Of a DNA stretch of 64,000 bases, positions 48,791 to 61,266 are shown in pieces. How positions within the stretch are numbered: position 1 is the stretch's first letter; every line of letters starts with the position of its first letter. The translations under genes were made by a program, and so were the position numbers. This DNA comes from Saksenaea vasiformis B4078 (taxonomy: Eukaryota > Mucoromycota > Mucoromycetes > Mucorales > Saksenaeaceae), in assembly GCA_000697055.1 (NCBI GenBank), contig JNDT01001313.1, forward strand, positions 1 through 64,000, given 5' to 3'. The notes beneath the pieces were generated by a model. That model had not been told where the DNA came from, did not search any database, and was given only the letters and a program-made list of their open reading frames with translations.

Positions 48791-49267
48791 CTACTTACAT
48801 TAACACGGCCCTCGATGGACGCGAAATTCATGCAGACAACGTAACAATTTGTTCATGATTAGTAAACGGAATAATATTTTGATGTCAGTTTACTTACCTC
48901 CGAACTGTATTTCCATGATTTCATGGCGGCCATACCGCGTACTGTGATGGGTGGGGGCAGGAGAGGGAGAAGATTGGCACAGGGCCAATTGTTACGCACT
49001 GCAGAGGACTTGCAGCGATACAACGTCCAGAGATCCATTGTACAAGATAAGTGATGCTGAGTGCGACAACACTCAAGTTCACTTACTTAGGTGATGGGTA
49101 AACACGCCACCACAGCCGGGACGGTTCGGGAAGAGGTCTTACAGACTAAATAGTACATCAAAAGACATGAGCGATCCTGGATGCATATTCCATTAAAAAT
49201 ACATACCGGGGATGTAAAATGAACAGAGCCAAAGAAAAAAAGGAATTCATGCGTCCCTTTAAATACT
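48791..49267 (-). mobile_element. dispersed ~480-bp repeat, copy 2
   Basis: This is the reverse-oriented, diverged counterpart of 18950-19431. On the plus strand it starts CTACTTACATTAA, then CCCTCGATGGACGCGAAA and GATTAGTAAAC, and ends with GCGTCCCTTTAAATA. Between these, the minus strand carries CAAGTCCTCTG, AAGACCTCT, CCCGGTA and CTTTGGCTCTGT in the same order as copy 1. The two lengths agree within about 5 bp. Confidence 0.7.
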
Positions 49268-52200
49268 GCCGTTTTACGCGTTCCGATTGGTGCGTTGGGG
49301 AACCTAACCAGCTACAGCTTTGAACTCGTTTTCACCGTCATCGCGACTTGCAAACTTGAAGTGCTTGTAAAATCCGATGATCGAGAAATGTTTTCCGCTG
49401 TGATTGTTTTTGACGCATGCTATGCTTTCTTCTTCGGTGGACATGGTTAAGGAAAATGGTGTGAGAGGGCAAAACGTGGAACTGCGAGCTGATAGTTTTG
49501 GTGAGGGATGACAGTCAATAGAGTCGCAATAGCTTAAAAAGCTGAACGCGAATCAAAATCAGACCATAGATATCACCTCTCTTTGCATGACACCAATCAC
49601 CAATTTCCATTTGTGTTATGCAAAGATGAAAGACATAATACTATATTGACTGCTTGTTTTGGTGCCACTACCGATACCATCTCCAGAAGTATATCGAGAA
49701 TGGTGAAAAGTACCGGATTTTGAATACACAATTGCGTCATCTAAGTATTACTTTGCGTTGATACCACCTGAATCATGCGGTGAGGAGCAGCCGATCTTTG
49801 AGCAGAGAAGCAGCAAAAGTTTTTGCTCGATCCAGGTTAAATCAAACAATTTATATACAAATTCCAATCAAAACAGAGGTGTAATAGCATGGCCTATGGC
49901 CAATGTCGCTATTAACTTACGAAGATCGGGTTCGTATGTATAAGGGAAGAGGGCGAGGAAGCGAGCTGTCAGGATATTCGTTCGGAATGGTAAGTACCGT
50001 TTTCTAAGTGATAAAAATGTAGGGATCCTGGATTTAGGATCCCGTCCTTTTATGACAATCTCGGTATCTGAATGGAAAAGAATGCGTTCGATTGTATTGA
50101 ATAAACATTTTTCGTGCAGCACAAGCCTGTCATCGCAGAAATTAACGACAAGAAACAGCAGACATTCGGGATGCGCTCTCAGTATGGCTGCAGATATAAC
50201 CTCATCGAGAAATGCTGAGAAATAGCAAAGAAACATGCAAGCAATATGATTTTTCATCTAAATTGCTGAACGGAATCCACCAGAGATAGCAGATGATGTG
50301 CCTTTTGATACCAGCGCCTGATATCCAAGGAAAGCTCGCAACTGCATTCTCGGTATGCAAAGGACTATACAGAACAGGAGAAGGAAGAGAGATCGGAGGC
50401 CAAAGACGAAGAAGGATCGAATTACCATTGTAGAAAGCGACATTTGAAATATAGAACGTTACAAAATTTGCTTGCAGAACTTCCTCAAAGGACAAATGAA
50501 AGTAGTAGCGTTGATCCCCAAGTTGCGACTTAGATAACTATCACATATGGAAAGTTTGAAAAAAGGGCACGTCGTTATTCAGTCGAACCGTCAAAATATC
50601 TCCAATCGCTTACATTATACACCGGTCGAAGAATATGTCTCTTCGTCAAAGCGGTTGGGTGATTTGATACATTGCACCACAATGGCCTACCAGCGGATTT
50701 ACGACATCTGCGATGCACGTGGAACCTTGTGGACAATCATGCAATCCTACTATACATACTCTACGGTCTTGTAGATACAAAAGATATCTTAATACACTAT
50801 TATCGCTTGTCCTAATAGGGTTCACCAATTGGAAGGGAATCACAAATCAAAGAACTTAATGATCCACCTATCAGCTGCAATAATAAAGGGATCAATTTCA
50901 TGCGGAAATAAGCGAAGATGGGATAAACCAAAAAAGTGCAAAATGAGGAAAAAGAGGAACCTGCCATATAATATGTACTCCGCAGGATAAACAATCTTGT
51001 CTTGATGTCATGGTCTAGTTCTACAAAAAATGGCATTTTTGGTGCTGATTACGGTGACCTCTTTGGTGCCTGCAGCTCATCGTATGGATGACGTATGAAT
51101 AACCTGCAACGGCTATATGAGAGAATCCCCACCTGGCCTGACTGCCGCGGTTGAATAAATAATTTGTACCAGTAGCTGTTCAGCCTGGGGAACGTTCTTC
51201 TTGTTTTCTTTGGCGCTTTAGTATCTCCATCCCATCTCTCTATATCTCAGCAGCAAGATAAAGTCTTCGAGGGTGGTGTACTGTAATCCAACATTGGAAC
51301 TTATCACGCGAAGCTGATTCTAACTGAAGCTTAGATGCGAAAAGCTTAGGTTTCTTGAGATTTAACATTCGTTCTAAATGTATCCTGACAGAATGAATGA
51401 AATGTAGTCTTCTGGTCACAATTAATATTCTGCATAGATGCCAAACATTTGTAGCAACGTCAAAGTCTCCGGTGTGTGTATTCAACGTGAATGACGATAC
51501 CTCCAGCCTTTCAATGACCATTGCATGTACCATGTGTTATCCAATATGTACTTCGTTATAGGCTGAAAAAGGAGTAAAGAATGAATTTTAACGAATTGTA
51601 TACGGTAGTAACGGTGGTTACAGATCATTATGTAGAGAGTTTGCCTGTAGGACACATGGTGGATCGCGTCTGAAGAGTACATACGGAGGTTGCGATCTAA
51701 CATATCCGTCAGAGGTTGTCTAGACTGCAAGTTATCATTAAAGAGGAGATACTGGTGGTAAATATTTTGGACGCAGTTTATGTCTCTAGTATACAGCTTT
51801 ACGTGGATACATGGTAGGACATAAAATAGATTTCCCTTCACTATCTTCATTTGATTACTTCGCCTTACCGACCAGATCACGATAAATTCCGAAGGAAATG
51901 TACGCTCCTGTATGGACAGAAACGAGATTTAAAGATATAGGATTTGTGTATTGGATGTACAATGCGTTGGCTTGTGAGGAAAAGAAAATAACTTAGAATA
52001 TTACAGAACGAAGCCTGATGATGAAGTAAAAGACAGATCCAAAGCATACAACTGCTCGAAGTCGTACCTACATTTCAAATAATCGAGTTTACCTATAAAT
52101 CTCTGCACAATACGAGGACTCAAACCAACGATGGTAATCAAACTAAACGATGCGGCTGTACATCTATCCAGTCCTAGTCATTAGCGAAATGAGATTCAGG

Positions 52201-53190
52201 TTCAATTATTGGCTCTATTACAGTTACAGTTTGTCATTTATGAAGAGCTATTACCTAGGAATATATCGACTTTACAATTGTTTAATTCGTTGGTGCATGA
52301 TTAATTGAATATCGAATTTTCGAGAATGCGCAACAATTTCTGAATGCAACTTATAAGCATTCCGTCCTTGTCCGCTGTTTAGGGCGCCATTAAGTTTCCA
52401 AGGGAGCGACTCCCGGATCTTTGCGGTTTGATCAGTTTGCGTAAGGCTGTACGGTGCGTGTCACATGTCTGCTATGAATCCACAATGGAAACAAACAACT
52501 GGACCAACTTGCATGGCTAGATTGAGTAATACACCGAATAAACGGGCGCAACTTTTAATTGAGTATCGGTGTGTTTGGAATCAAAAATAATTACGCAAAT
52601 GTTCATACGTCGTTAGTTTCTGCACTCCTCCCATATTCAATAAAGCTGCTTTCTTAGAACACGTCAAGCAGAAATGCGGGCGTTTTTTCGCTTGCCACCA
52701 TTATCACAAACCTTTCATCCCTGCTGCTGTGAATGTACCAGGTGCAGCGACATTCAATTTAGTCCAATATTTTATTCGATAAACAAACCCACTCGGCACA
52801 GTTCACTGAACGATTTCTTACGTTATTTTCACCAAAAGTTTATATATTGTTTTTTCTGCTGAGTAAGGCAGTCAATTCATACTGGATACTTTTAAGAATT
52901 ACGCATCACCGATTAAAGGGTGTTTTTCCGTGCTTTCAATGTATTCTTTTTTGTAGTACATCAGTGTGTGCCTACACAGCACATGGGAAAAGGCAGGGCG
53001 TATAACTGTGACTTCGTCGTATTGTGTCTGAAAGGGCAATTCCCTTTTCGCGCAACGCAAAAGTCACCTCAGAACTCCTTTACCCATGTTTTCATTTCTG
53101 GGTCGAACTGTAGGCGTTGTGGCTGAATCCAGTGCGAAAGGTAGAGCATGCTAACGAATACTGTATATTAAACGCTGTTTAGCTCTGCGC
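49268..53190. other. large gene-poor region
   Basis: Nearly 4 kb with no recognisable gene on either strand. The longest frames (49868-50257 minus, 50202-50495 minus, 51482-51880 minus, 50547-50774 plus) do not resemble any family I know and have no convincing splice partners. Confidence 0.5.
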
Positions 53191-53911
53191 ATGGATGGAC
53201 TTAGGGGATGGCAGAAGGAACTTCCCATGCTGGCTCTTAATTCAAAACAAGAATTAGATCAGTGGGCTATTGGCTGCGATAAAGATATTGGTGGTTTCTC
53301 CAATGCGTCACTCGAAATTACACCTAACAATACCGGCTTGTTTCATGGTAACATTTCGCTCGAGCTCCCTGTCAACCGAGAAATTCAGCAAAGTGGCTAT
53401 GCAGCTGTGCGATCTAAGGTAGTATAAGCATCACGATCGGCGACAGCTCGATGATAATAACAACAAAAATAGCCACAACCGTCGTCGATGTTTGGCACTC
53501 CTTGTTGGGATACAAGTTTATTCCGGTATCTGGCTCTACGTGTGCGAGGCGACCGCCGAAAGTATTTTGTTAACATCCAAACCGATGGCGTGATTGCAAC
53601 GGATGTATATCAGCATCGATTATTCTTACGCAATCCTGGGGATTGGGAGGTGGTGATGGTAAGGAAAGGTATGGTACGCAGATTCGCTTTAGCTATGGAT
53701 TTTGTAGATTCCTTTTCGAGACTTCATCTTGACCAACAATGGAATGATACAGGAACAGCAGGTAGAAATGTTCCGCGAAAAGATTAAGACAGTTGGATTT
53801 TCGCTACAAGATCGTCAGGAAGGGCCATTCAAGCTGGAAATTGATTGGATAAAGGCGATGAATACCGAATTTACCGAAGGTGACCTGAACCGGGTACCTA
53901 CCAGCCAGTGA
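53191..53911 (+). CDS. mitochondrial complex I intermediate-associated protein CIA30 (NDUFAF1)
   Basis: Assists assembly of the membrane arm of respiratory complex I. Exons 53191-53418, 53473-53658 and 53708-53911 join in phase to 618 nt (205 aa). The CIA30 fold is evident in WAIGCDKDIGGFSNASLEI, GLFHGNISLELPVN, MFGTPCWDTSLFRYLALRVR, GDRRKYFVNIQTDGVI, and RDFILTNNG joined across intron 2. MFREKIKTVGFSL then IDWIKAMNTE follow. There is no obvious presequence in the short N-terminus, so import may use an internal signal. A single-frame reading of exon 3 gives nonsense; the splice to ATTCCTTTT restores the conserved block. Confidence 0.94.
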
Positions 53912-54397
53912 ATATACGTTTGCATTTGTACAATAAAGAAAGAGAACTACCAATTGTCCGATAGCTAGGATCAGTATCGTATCGTTTAATGTTATAAAAG
54001 AATTCCGACGATGGTCACCTAAAGTTGATTTGCGTCCATGGCACTCCGTCAATGTATAACGTGCGTGTGTGAAAACTGCTATCAGTTTGTTAGGACAACG
54101 ATACACGAGATACAATGTTGTCAAATTGTGGTTCTAGATTTTCCTTGGCACGATAATCCAGATCATGCGTAAAGAAAATTGTCCATGAGTTTGGCTTATA
54201 AGCGCCCTTATTGATTTTTGTATATATCTAAATCTTTTCAGAGCTGTATATTTATATTTCGTGAAAATTGTGAACGGAGATCTTCGACAATGGGATTGAT
54301 AGGAGTGGGCCACAGTAACTTTCTACACCAGACCGCATAACGCCATCCTTGTGTGACTTATTTCTCTCAACTTTGTTCCTGAACACCATTGTGAATA
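53912..54397. other. intergenic region between CIA30 and Aurora kinase
   Basis: Holds the CIA30 terminator region (AATAAAG at 53931) and the kinase promoter. No ORF of note. Confidence 0.6.
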
Positions 54398-55896
54398 ATG
54401 GCGGATGACATGGATGGCTACCAAACGCCAGACAATGTGATAGAAACACCCACGGTACCTTTGTCGGCCTACGTTGATTACACGCCACGACGGACATTCG
54501 CAGCAAATCGGCCTGATCCTTTTCTACAAGCTCATCCAAACAATGTTCCCTTGTCACGACAGAGTCGTGCGTATTACTTTCACCAGTTAGCGCAGCAAGC
54601 TGCCGACGAAGCCAATGAAGAGTATTCAAAACCAACTAGCTATATGGATTCACCAGTCGTTCGACGATATCTCGGCGTCAGTAGCACTGTTGTACCTATC
54701 ACCCCTCAAAAATCGCCTTCCAGGCCCACCTTAGAAAGAGCACCTCTAAAGTACAGAATTTTACTTTCTAACAGGAAAATGGCTCACACTTAATTATAGG
54801 AAGCGACAGGAATGGTGCATCGATGATTTTGACGTGGGAAAGCATTTAGGAACTGGTAAATTCGGCACGGTTTATCTTGCTCAGGAGAAAGCGAGTCAAC
54901 AAATAGTGGCACTGAAAATACTGGAGAAGACAGAGATTATCAACGCAAAAGTAGTGGCCTTTGTTAAGAGAGAAATCGAAATACAGAGCCATCTCAGGTA
55001 CATGAAGCAGTATGCAGAAGCAATTACCATCTAACGTTCATACGTACCTCAAGGCATCCTAATGTTCTTGGATTATTTGGTTATTTCCACGATGAGAGGC
55101 ATGTGTATATGGTTCTTGAATATGCTGGGCAAGGGGAGCTGTACTCTTTGTTGAGAGCTCGAGGGCGGCTTTCAGAACGAACAGCAGCACTTGTAAGTTC
55201 TGGCTTGTTGAAAACGTATTCCATGTGGTTCTTATACTGCATTAGTACATCACACAAATTACGAGAGCTCTACGCTATATTCATAAGCTGGGTGTCATCC
55301 ATAGAGACCTTAAACCCGAAAATGGTAACTTATGCTGTATGTTGTATGTGCCTCTAACAACTTGCATTAATCAGTGCTTGTTGGTGATGATGGAAAGCTT
55401 AAATTATCGGATTTCGGATGGTCAGTTTATGATCCAAAACCACGGTAAGTCGGATATGGAGCATCCGTCGACATTTATTTAGACATAAATGTAGTCGCCG
55501 GACGTTCTGTGGTACGCTGGATTATCTGCCACCCGAGATGATTGAAAATAATACGCATGATCAAAGCGTCGATCTGTGGGCGTTGGGAGTCATGTGCTAT
55601 GAAATGCTAGTCGGTACGCCGCCCTTTGAAGATTTGGAAGGGTACGCAGAGACCTACAACAAGATAAGACATGTAGATTATCAATTTCCGGCTTACTTAA
55701 GTGAAGAAGCCAAAGACTTCATATCTAAGGTAAAAGGAAAAAGATCCAAGAAATCTGACGATCACTTAACACTGTATCGCCGCTCTAGCTGCTACAACGC
55801 AATCCCAAAGAGCGCTTACGATTGAGCGAAATTGGGACGCATCCCTGGACTACAAAATACCAGAGGGGGAGGGGGAATTTTTGGGCCAAGCCCTGA
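54398..55896 (+). CDS. Aurora kinase (Ipl1/Ark1 type)
   Basis: A mitotic Ser/Thr kinase of the chromosomal passenger complex. Seven exons, 54398-54750, 54800-54997, 55054-55192, 55246-55324, 55375-55444, 55495-55729 and 55789-55896, total 1182 nt (393 aa). The N-terminal ~120 residues are disordered and proline- and serine-rich. The kinase domain starts [20 protein letters not shown]. The lysine is in ALKILEK, the catalytic loop is [10 protein letters not shown], the DFG motif is KLSDFGWSV, and the Aurora-specific activation segment is [16 protein letters not shown]. The domain ends [13 protein letters not shown]. The C-terminus, [13 protein letters not shown], is short and comes from a G-rich stretch, possibly a replaced tail. 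Confidence 0.95.
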
Positions 55897-56232
55897 CTCA
55901 GACCTGAGACTTGCTGAATTCAAGCGGAGTGAGACTCGGAGGCAAATACCCTCTGGAAGAAAAATTTTAATATCCGCTGCTGTGCACTCTGATCCATGCA
56001 CCCAAAATGCATAGATCAGCAACGTAAGAGCTGTTAGTTTCTTTATGAACCTATAAAAAAGCGCGTAAAATGACCTTATATCGTAAGATAATATATTTTA
56101 GACAAGTTTCTTTTGGAAAATAGAGTAATTCTACGACCTCTGTATTAATAGTTACTAAATTTCATACCTGAAAGGTTTCTTATGGCATTGCTTGTTATAT
56201 TGTTACCAAATAAGATATGTGGATACATAGCT
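55897..56232. other. intergenic region downstream of Aurora kinase
   Basis: No gene recognised. AT-rich after 56040. Confidence 0.55.
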
Positions 56233-56600
56233 TTACGGACTAATAGAGTCTTTCAATGTTTTTCTAAGCTTATCAAGGGATATGCCCATCTCTACTCGTT
56301 TTTGCTCCAATCTTCTGACTGCTTCTTCGCAAGAAGTACGCTCCCTCCTGGCTGTTTCTTCAATAACCTTGTAGAGCTTATTTCTTCTGCTGAAAAAGCG
56401 AGACAATTTTCGATCCTTTCTCCAAGAAGTTCCATATCTTGTTCCTATGGACTCTGCGGAAGGATTCCAGACAAGCAAACATTGTTCCCTCTTTCCAGAT
56501 ATATGTTACAGGTGCAATCAATCTGTTGAGCCGGTATATAGGTGGAATCAGTGTTGGAGGCAGATTAGAGACATTGTGGACTGGCCGATGGCAGAACCAC
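56233..56600 (-). pseudogene. GCR1_C-domain protein fragment, frameshifted
   Basis: The frame 56478-56233 reads RYGTSWRKDRKLSRFFSRR, then KLYKVIEETA and a LEQKR-SLDKLRK-type end. This is the pattern of the GCR1_C DNA-binding domain (activator of glycolytic enzymes), which also occurs in fungal mobile-element proteins. The preceding piece, YRLNRLIAPVTYIWKEG, is in another frame just upstream (about 56565-56490), so one base shift separates the two halves of the domain. No start or complete gene is present. It lies directly upstream of the large Fanzor-like gene. Confidence 0.5.
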
Positions 56601-57290
56601 AGATATTAAAGGCGTTGTGGTCTGCATTCTACCTTAAACCCGCGTCACCCACAGTGTAGAGATCCACAAAGTTCTGGTTCATCCTCTGAAGTTCAGATGT
56701 ATTGAAATACTAAATTGCAAGCAGTATATGTAAGTTATGCTGTGACCATAGGCCAATCGATAGAGAGATAGGGCCGGAAGTACGTCGACTTTTGGATAGT
56801 TCTTCATCCAGTTCTTCGTTTTGTGAGTTATAGCAGTTATTTTGATCCATAGAATACGATAAACACAATGGTTACTGAGTGGTATTGCATAATGTACATA
56901 TTGTATTTTGCTTTGTAATCTATCTGTAGATGTCATTTTCGTTCTGCCCTTTATTCCTTTACTGACCTGAAGCTAATTACCTCTTGGTGCTCTGTTGATG
57001 GTCTTATCTCAGAAACATATGTGCAAAAATATCTGCAAATACACTACTTATTAGCGGTATATTGTTTAACATTTACGGGCAGCCGCCTGACTGAACTTTG
57101 AACAGGTAACAGTATCAAAGATTATGTCAAGGCCCACAGGACCGTTGAAATTTTGAAAGAAAAAAAAAAGACCGTCTACTGACAACTTTTCTTCTCTTTA
57201 TCTCACATACATCCCCAATTTTTACAGAGTGAGACGTTGTAGAGCGATATCTGCAGAAACCTACTAACAGACGTATTCTGTTTATTTAGC
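56601..57290. other. upstream region of the large Fanzor-like gene
   Basis: About 700 bp. Contains a poly-A run (57161-57170) and pyrimidine-rich DNA before the ATG, but no clear TATA box or gene. I found no obvious terminal inverted repeat matching the 61.3-62.3 kb side. Confidence 0.45.
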
Positions 57291-60200
57291 ATGACTGTAC
57301 CACTAGCCCAGTTACGCTTGAAGCGCAAAAGGAAGAGGACGGATGAATCAGGGATATCAGTAGAACAAGCCCCTCAAGCCTTGTACAGTGTCTTCCACGA
57401 CCAACTGAAAGTGATCGTCCTAAAAAACCTTGAAGATAAACCTAAAAAAAAGTCTACAAAAAGAACACGTCAGGAGTCAAAAGAAAAGAAGCAAGAAAAA
57501 CAGAGGAAAAAGTTGCAAGAGCTACGAGAGAGTCTGGAGAAGGCAGATCGCGTTCCAAGGTCATCGTTCGAACAAGCCGATGATATGCTCAATGCAGAAC
57601 AAGGGACTACCAGGAAGACACTCGCTTCGGAATATCCTGGGTCAACGCAGATTGGGGCTCTGGGGCAAAAGTATGCCATCGCGAATTTTGATGATGCTGT
57701 CGAAAAAGCACAGAAAGAAATTGAAGAAAGAGTGCAGACAAAAGAACAAGGCTGCAGCACAGATACCGCTGAAAACGACGAAAGCGAAGACGAAAAGGAC
57801 ACAATCCGTACATGTTCGGTTCGACTACCTGCAATCTTACGAGATGATCTAGATGATGAAATGAGACAAATGTTTCTCGACACCATAACTGTCACATCCG
57901 AACAAGCTACGGACTACATTGCTGAGCTTGGGACAGCAGTACATGCAACTATGCTAGAATACGCTGCTAGTACCATCATATTGGATCCACGTTCAAAGCA
58001 AGCTCATTATCAGCAAGACAGTCCAAATATGTTTAACATTTTGGAGGCTATTCCCAAAGGATCAGTCCGCGATCCAGAAGCTCTGAACTCAAATTGGACA
58101 ATACCAGTGGCGCCACTGCCTGAGAATATGTCAAGTTATCTGAAAGCTTTGCCACGGAAGAGCAATGATGAATTCATCAATCTGTTCAGCGAAGCCCACT
58201 TGCAATTCATCCATTCAAGCTGTTTCGGAAGACAGAGTTATAAAGCTAGTGAGAAAACTCTCTGGTCTGCGCTGCATCACCCAATGTTGAAAGATTTACC
58301 AAACCCACCTGCCGGTTTAAGCACCACGATGCATTTTCAGCTGAAGCAAAATGCCACCAATCTACAAAACATGTGGGCAGGCGGTTTGTTCCATAAATCG
58401 GTGAACCACCTGCTGCGGATCCTTCTTAAAATAAATCTTGCCCCTGAGCGAGAACAACAAGTCCGTCAGATTGCCGAGAAAAAGGCCAAAGAGAAAGAGA
58501 AACAGCAGGAGGAGAGTACCAAAGCGAGGAAAAGGAAGAAGGAATGGCATCGGCGTCAGATCAAAGGACGAATTAAACAAGAACACAAGAATTTAAGACG
58601 CCCGAAGAAACGGCTGGGGGTGGAATCGGACGAAGATCAAAGGATTAAGCTATTGCGACGTGAAAAGTCATGCACGGATGCGATTACAAGACTGCAATCA
58701 CGCACAAGCGAGGAATACATGCCTAAGAAAGGTGAAAATCCACAGTCTCGGAAGAATGAAGATGTGAGCGCAATATCCGATGTCTTCGACATATTAACGG
58801 AAAGCACATTACGTAGCCTAAATGTGATGTAACCGAGATGGATAGCCCTGTGGATATAAGTGGGGTAGACGATGAAGAGATAGATGAGGCAATTGAGATG
58901 GTAATCGAAGAGATACAAGAGGAATTAGAAGTAGTTCAGGCGAATGACGCGAAGAAGGAGCCCAGTAGGAGAAAATTAATGCGTATTCAAGCTATTGCGA
59001 AGAAACTGTTACTATCAGCAGCTATTGAGGGAAAAGTGAAAGCCACTGATGTCTTGGGGATATGGAACGACGACAACGAGCTCCAGAAGGTCGAGATAGA
59101 TACGGTTGTGCAGATTACGAACGCGCTAAGGCCGTATACACCGAAAGGTCGGTCAAGCACTGCAATTGCTTTGCGTGTTCGATTTGCTTTGTTGTCGAAT
59201 ACCATTTTCCGTGCTACTGGGTACAGCAAATTCACTGCTAACATTTGCCCAGCGATGAGCCCTGCCTCAATCCATGCCCTGCCCCTCGATGCGGCGTCCA
59301 TGTATGAACTCTTCGGTTCGAGTTCGGCAAAATTTGATTTGTACAAAGAAGACGGAAGCGCGATTGTAAGTATCCGACAAGCTCGAATGAACAAAGCTGC
59401 CGTAATCGGTTCCTTCTTTGATCAAGACGAAATCACCCGTATTTGCAACGCTCCCGGTTTGGAACCACGGTGGCAAGTAACTGTTACGCCCCATCAGATG
59501 GCGGTCATTGATGGGAATATTCGAAAAGGCAGGATCATAAGTGTATCTAACTATGAGGAAAGAAGGAAGAACGCAAAAGGGAAGAGTACGGATGCGGGGA
59601 ACAGCTTCTTTGAGAATGGATCAAATATCGATATTTCCACTGTTACAACGTCACTGGAGGACGCGAAGTATAAGGTGAAAGCTCTGGAATCGGCAGAAAG
59701 GGAATCAAAAAAGGCTTTACAGCAGGCAGAAAATGTTGTCCAAAATCGGACAGAAGAGCATCGACAGAGAAAAAACGCTGTCCAAAGGAAAATCTGGGAC
59801 AAGCGTAAGCGTGACAAAATGAATATCAGCGATCCGCGGGCGAAGGAAAAGCAGAGCGAGAGCTACAAAGACTTGAAGACGTCGAAATTGGAGCGCGCAA
59901 AGAAACAACATAATTTATGCAAGATACGGTCGGAACTGGCAGATCGACGAAGACGGCGATATGTATTTCAGAAGGTAACTGAAGGATATCGTATGCACCA
60001 GTCAATCAACCGAATTAAATCAACCTATAGCAGCTGGATATTCTCAAGAAGCAAAAGGGCAAGGAAAAGGAATCAGAGAGAGATGATGAAAAGGAGGAGG
60101 TAAAGATGTGTAAGGTTACAAGTTGGAATAGTCCAGGTTGCGAAGCCAGTACACAGTTCCTTGACATTACAGAGCTGGATCAGCAAGTCAGCCAGGATCA

Positions 60201-61266
60201 CAGGAAAGCTATTACCTTTGGTGGGACGGATTATGGGTTGAGGGTTCTTTCGACAACTGTCCCTCTTACAATGGAACGCGCTCGCCTTCACTTCAACTTA
60301 CACAACCGCCAATTGGACGATACACAAATACCGGTATCCATTCCTGAAGAAATGTGCAAACTTCCCAAACCAACGCGAATCACGGCAGGGTATCTGGAAG
60401 AGAAAACCTTTTCCAGGAAGTTTCGCAAAAAAAGAGAAAGGAGGAAAACGGTACAGTAATGGTAGTCAGTGGATTCAGGGTTCTCACTTCATACTAGGAC
60501 GACTTGACGGTTAAGAGCGCAGAAAAACACTTAGAAGAAAGTTCATCGGCTTTAGCAATTACTATAGAACAAGTTTTAGAGTCGCAAGAGGTGCTATCCT
60601 TTTTTTTTCTTCCACCTCTAATTCTTCAATACCTATTAGGTGAAAAGAAACTGCCGAAAACAACTGCGATCGTTTTATCACTCAAATCACGCTCACCATG
60701 AAAAACGTACTCAGTCACTGGTTACTAGTCGCGTTTATGATCAGATTGCTGCGCAGGAGCGAAGCTTCGTCAGGACAGCTGCCAACACTAACAAGGATGG
60801 TGCACAAAATATTGTGCCCATCATGGCCATAGGAACTCAGGGCACCGGTGTCGGTTCTCGATTGAAGGGTCATATTAGACGTGGAGGAGCATGGTTGCGT
60901 AGACGACATCGCCTTTATGTACCAGTGTCAATGACGAACGAGCATCGAAGTTCTCAGTTATGTGTCTACTGTTTTGGAAGAGTGGAAAGGGCCAAAGCTA
61001 GGCGAAAGAAGAAGGGAGAATGGAAGACAGTGAGAGTAAACGGTGCCTCTCAGTGCGTGAATCCGAGTTGCACAGCATACCAGTCAGGCCATACTACACA
61101 AAATAGAGACGTTCAAGCAGCTCTTGCAATAGGTCTGGCATGCGCAAGCAACGTCCTGTCCGTAGATAGAAAGACGCTTGCACCTTTCGACCCCAGCAAT
61201 TTCTCGGCTGGAAGACCATTCATCCCGGGGCAGCCAATTATCGGTAAATTACCGTCGACTGTATGA
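57291..61266 (+). CDS. very large Fanzor-like RuvC nuclease, 1271 aa by splice model
   Basis: Appears as ORFs 57291-58832, 58838-60103, 60106-60459, 60504-60701 and 60640-61266. Four introns unite them in phase: 58829-58860 (32 nt), 60100-60131 (32 nt), 60451-60497 (47 nt) and 60591-60639 (49 nt). The total is 3816 nt. The N-terminal ~900 residues are mostly charged helices with an early nuclear-localisation-like RLKRKRKRTDE and two coiled-coil stretches; I recognise no other domain. The C-terminal 350 carry a Fanzor/TnpB layout: RuvC-I ITFGGTDYGLRVLS (about residue 960), IVPIMAIGTQGTG, RuvC-II NEHRSSQLCVYC (about 1165), a second cysteine pair CVNPSC, then RuvC-III NRDVQAALAIG (about 1221). 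All three acidic residues remain. Known Fanzors are mostly 400-700 aa. An intact relative with a novel N-terminus is my inference. Confidence 0.72.

Noticed and set aside
49868..50257. 129-aa minus-strand ORF thought to be a HORMA-domain (REV7-like) protein
   Set aside because: The conserved REV7/MAD2 motifs are missing and no neighbouring exons supply them.
58838..60459. Bacterial-style operon of separate proteins (stop-to-start gaps of 5 and 2 nt)
   Set aside because: Splicing with GT-AG introns keeps phase through all joins and reconstitutes Fanzor-like motifs, so one spliced eukaryotic gene explains the pattern better.
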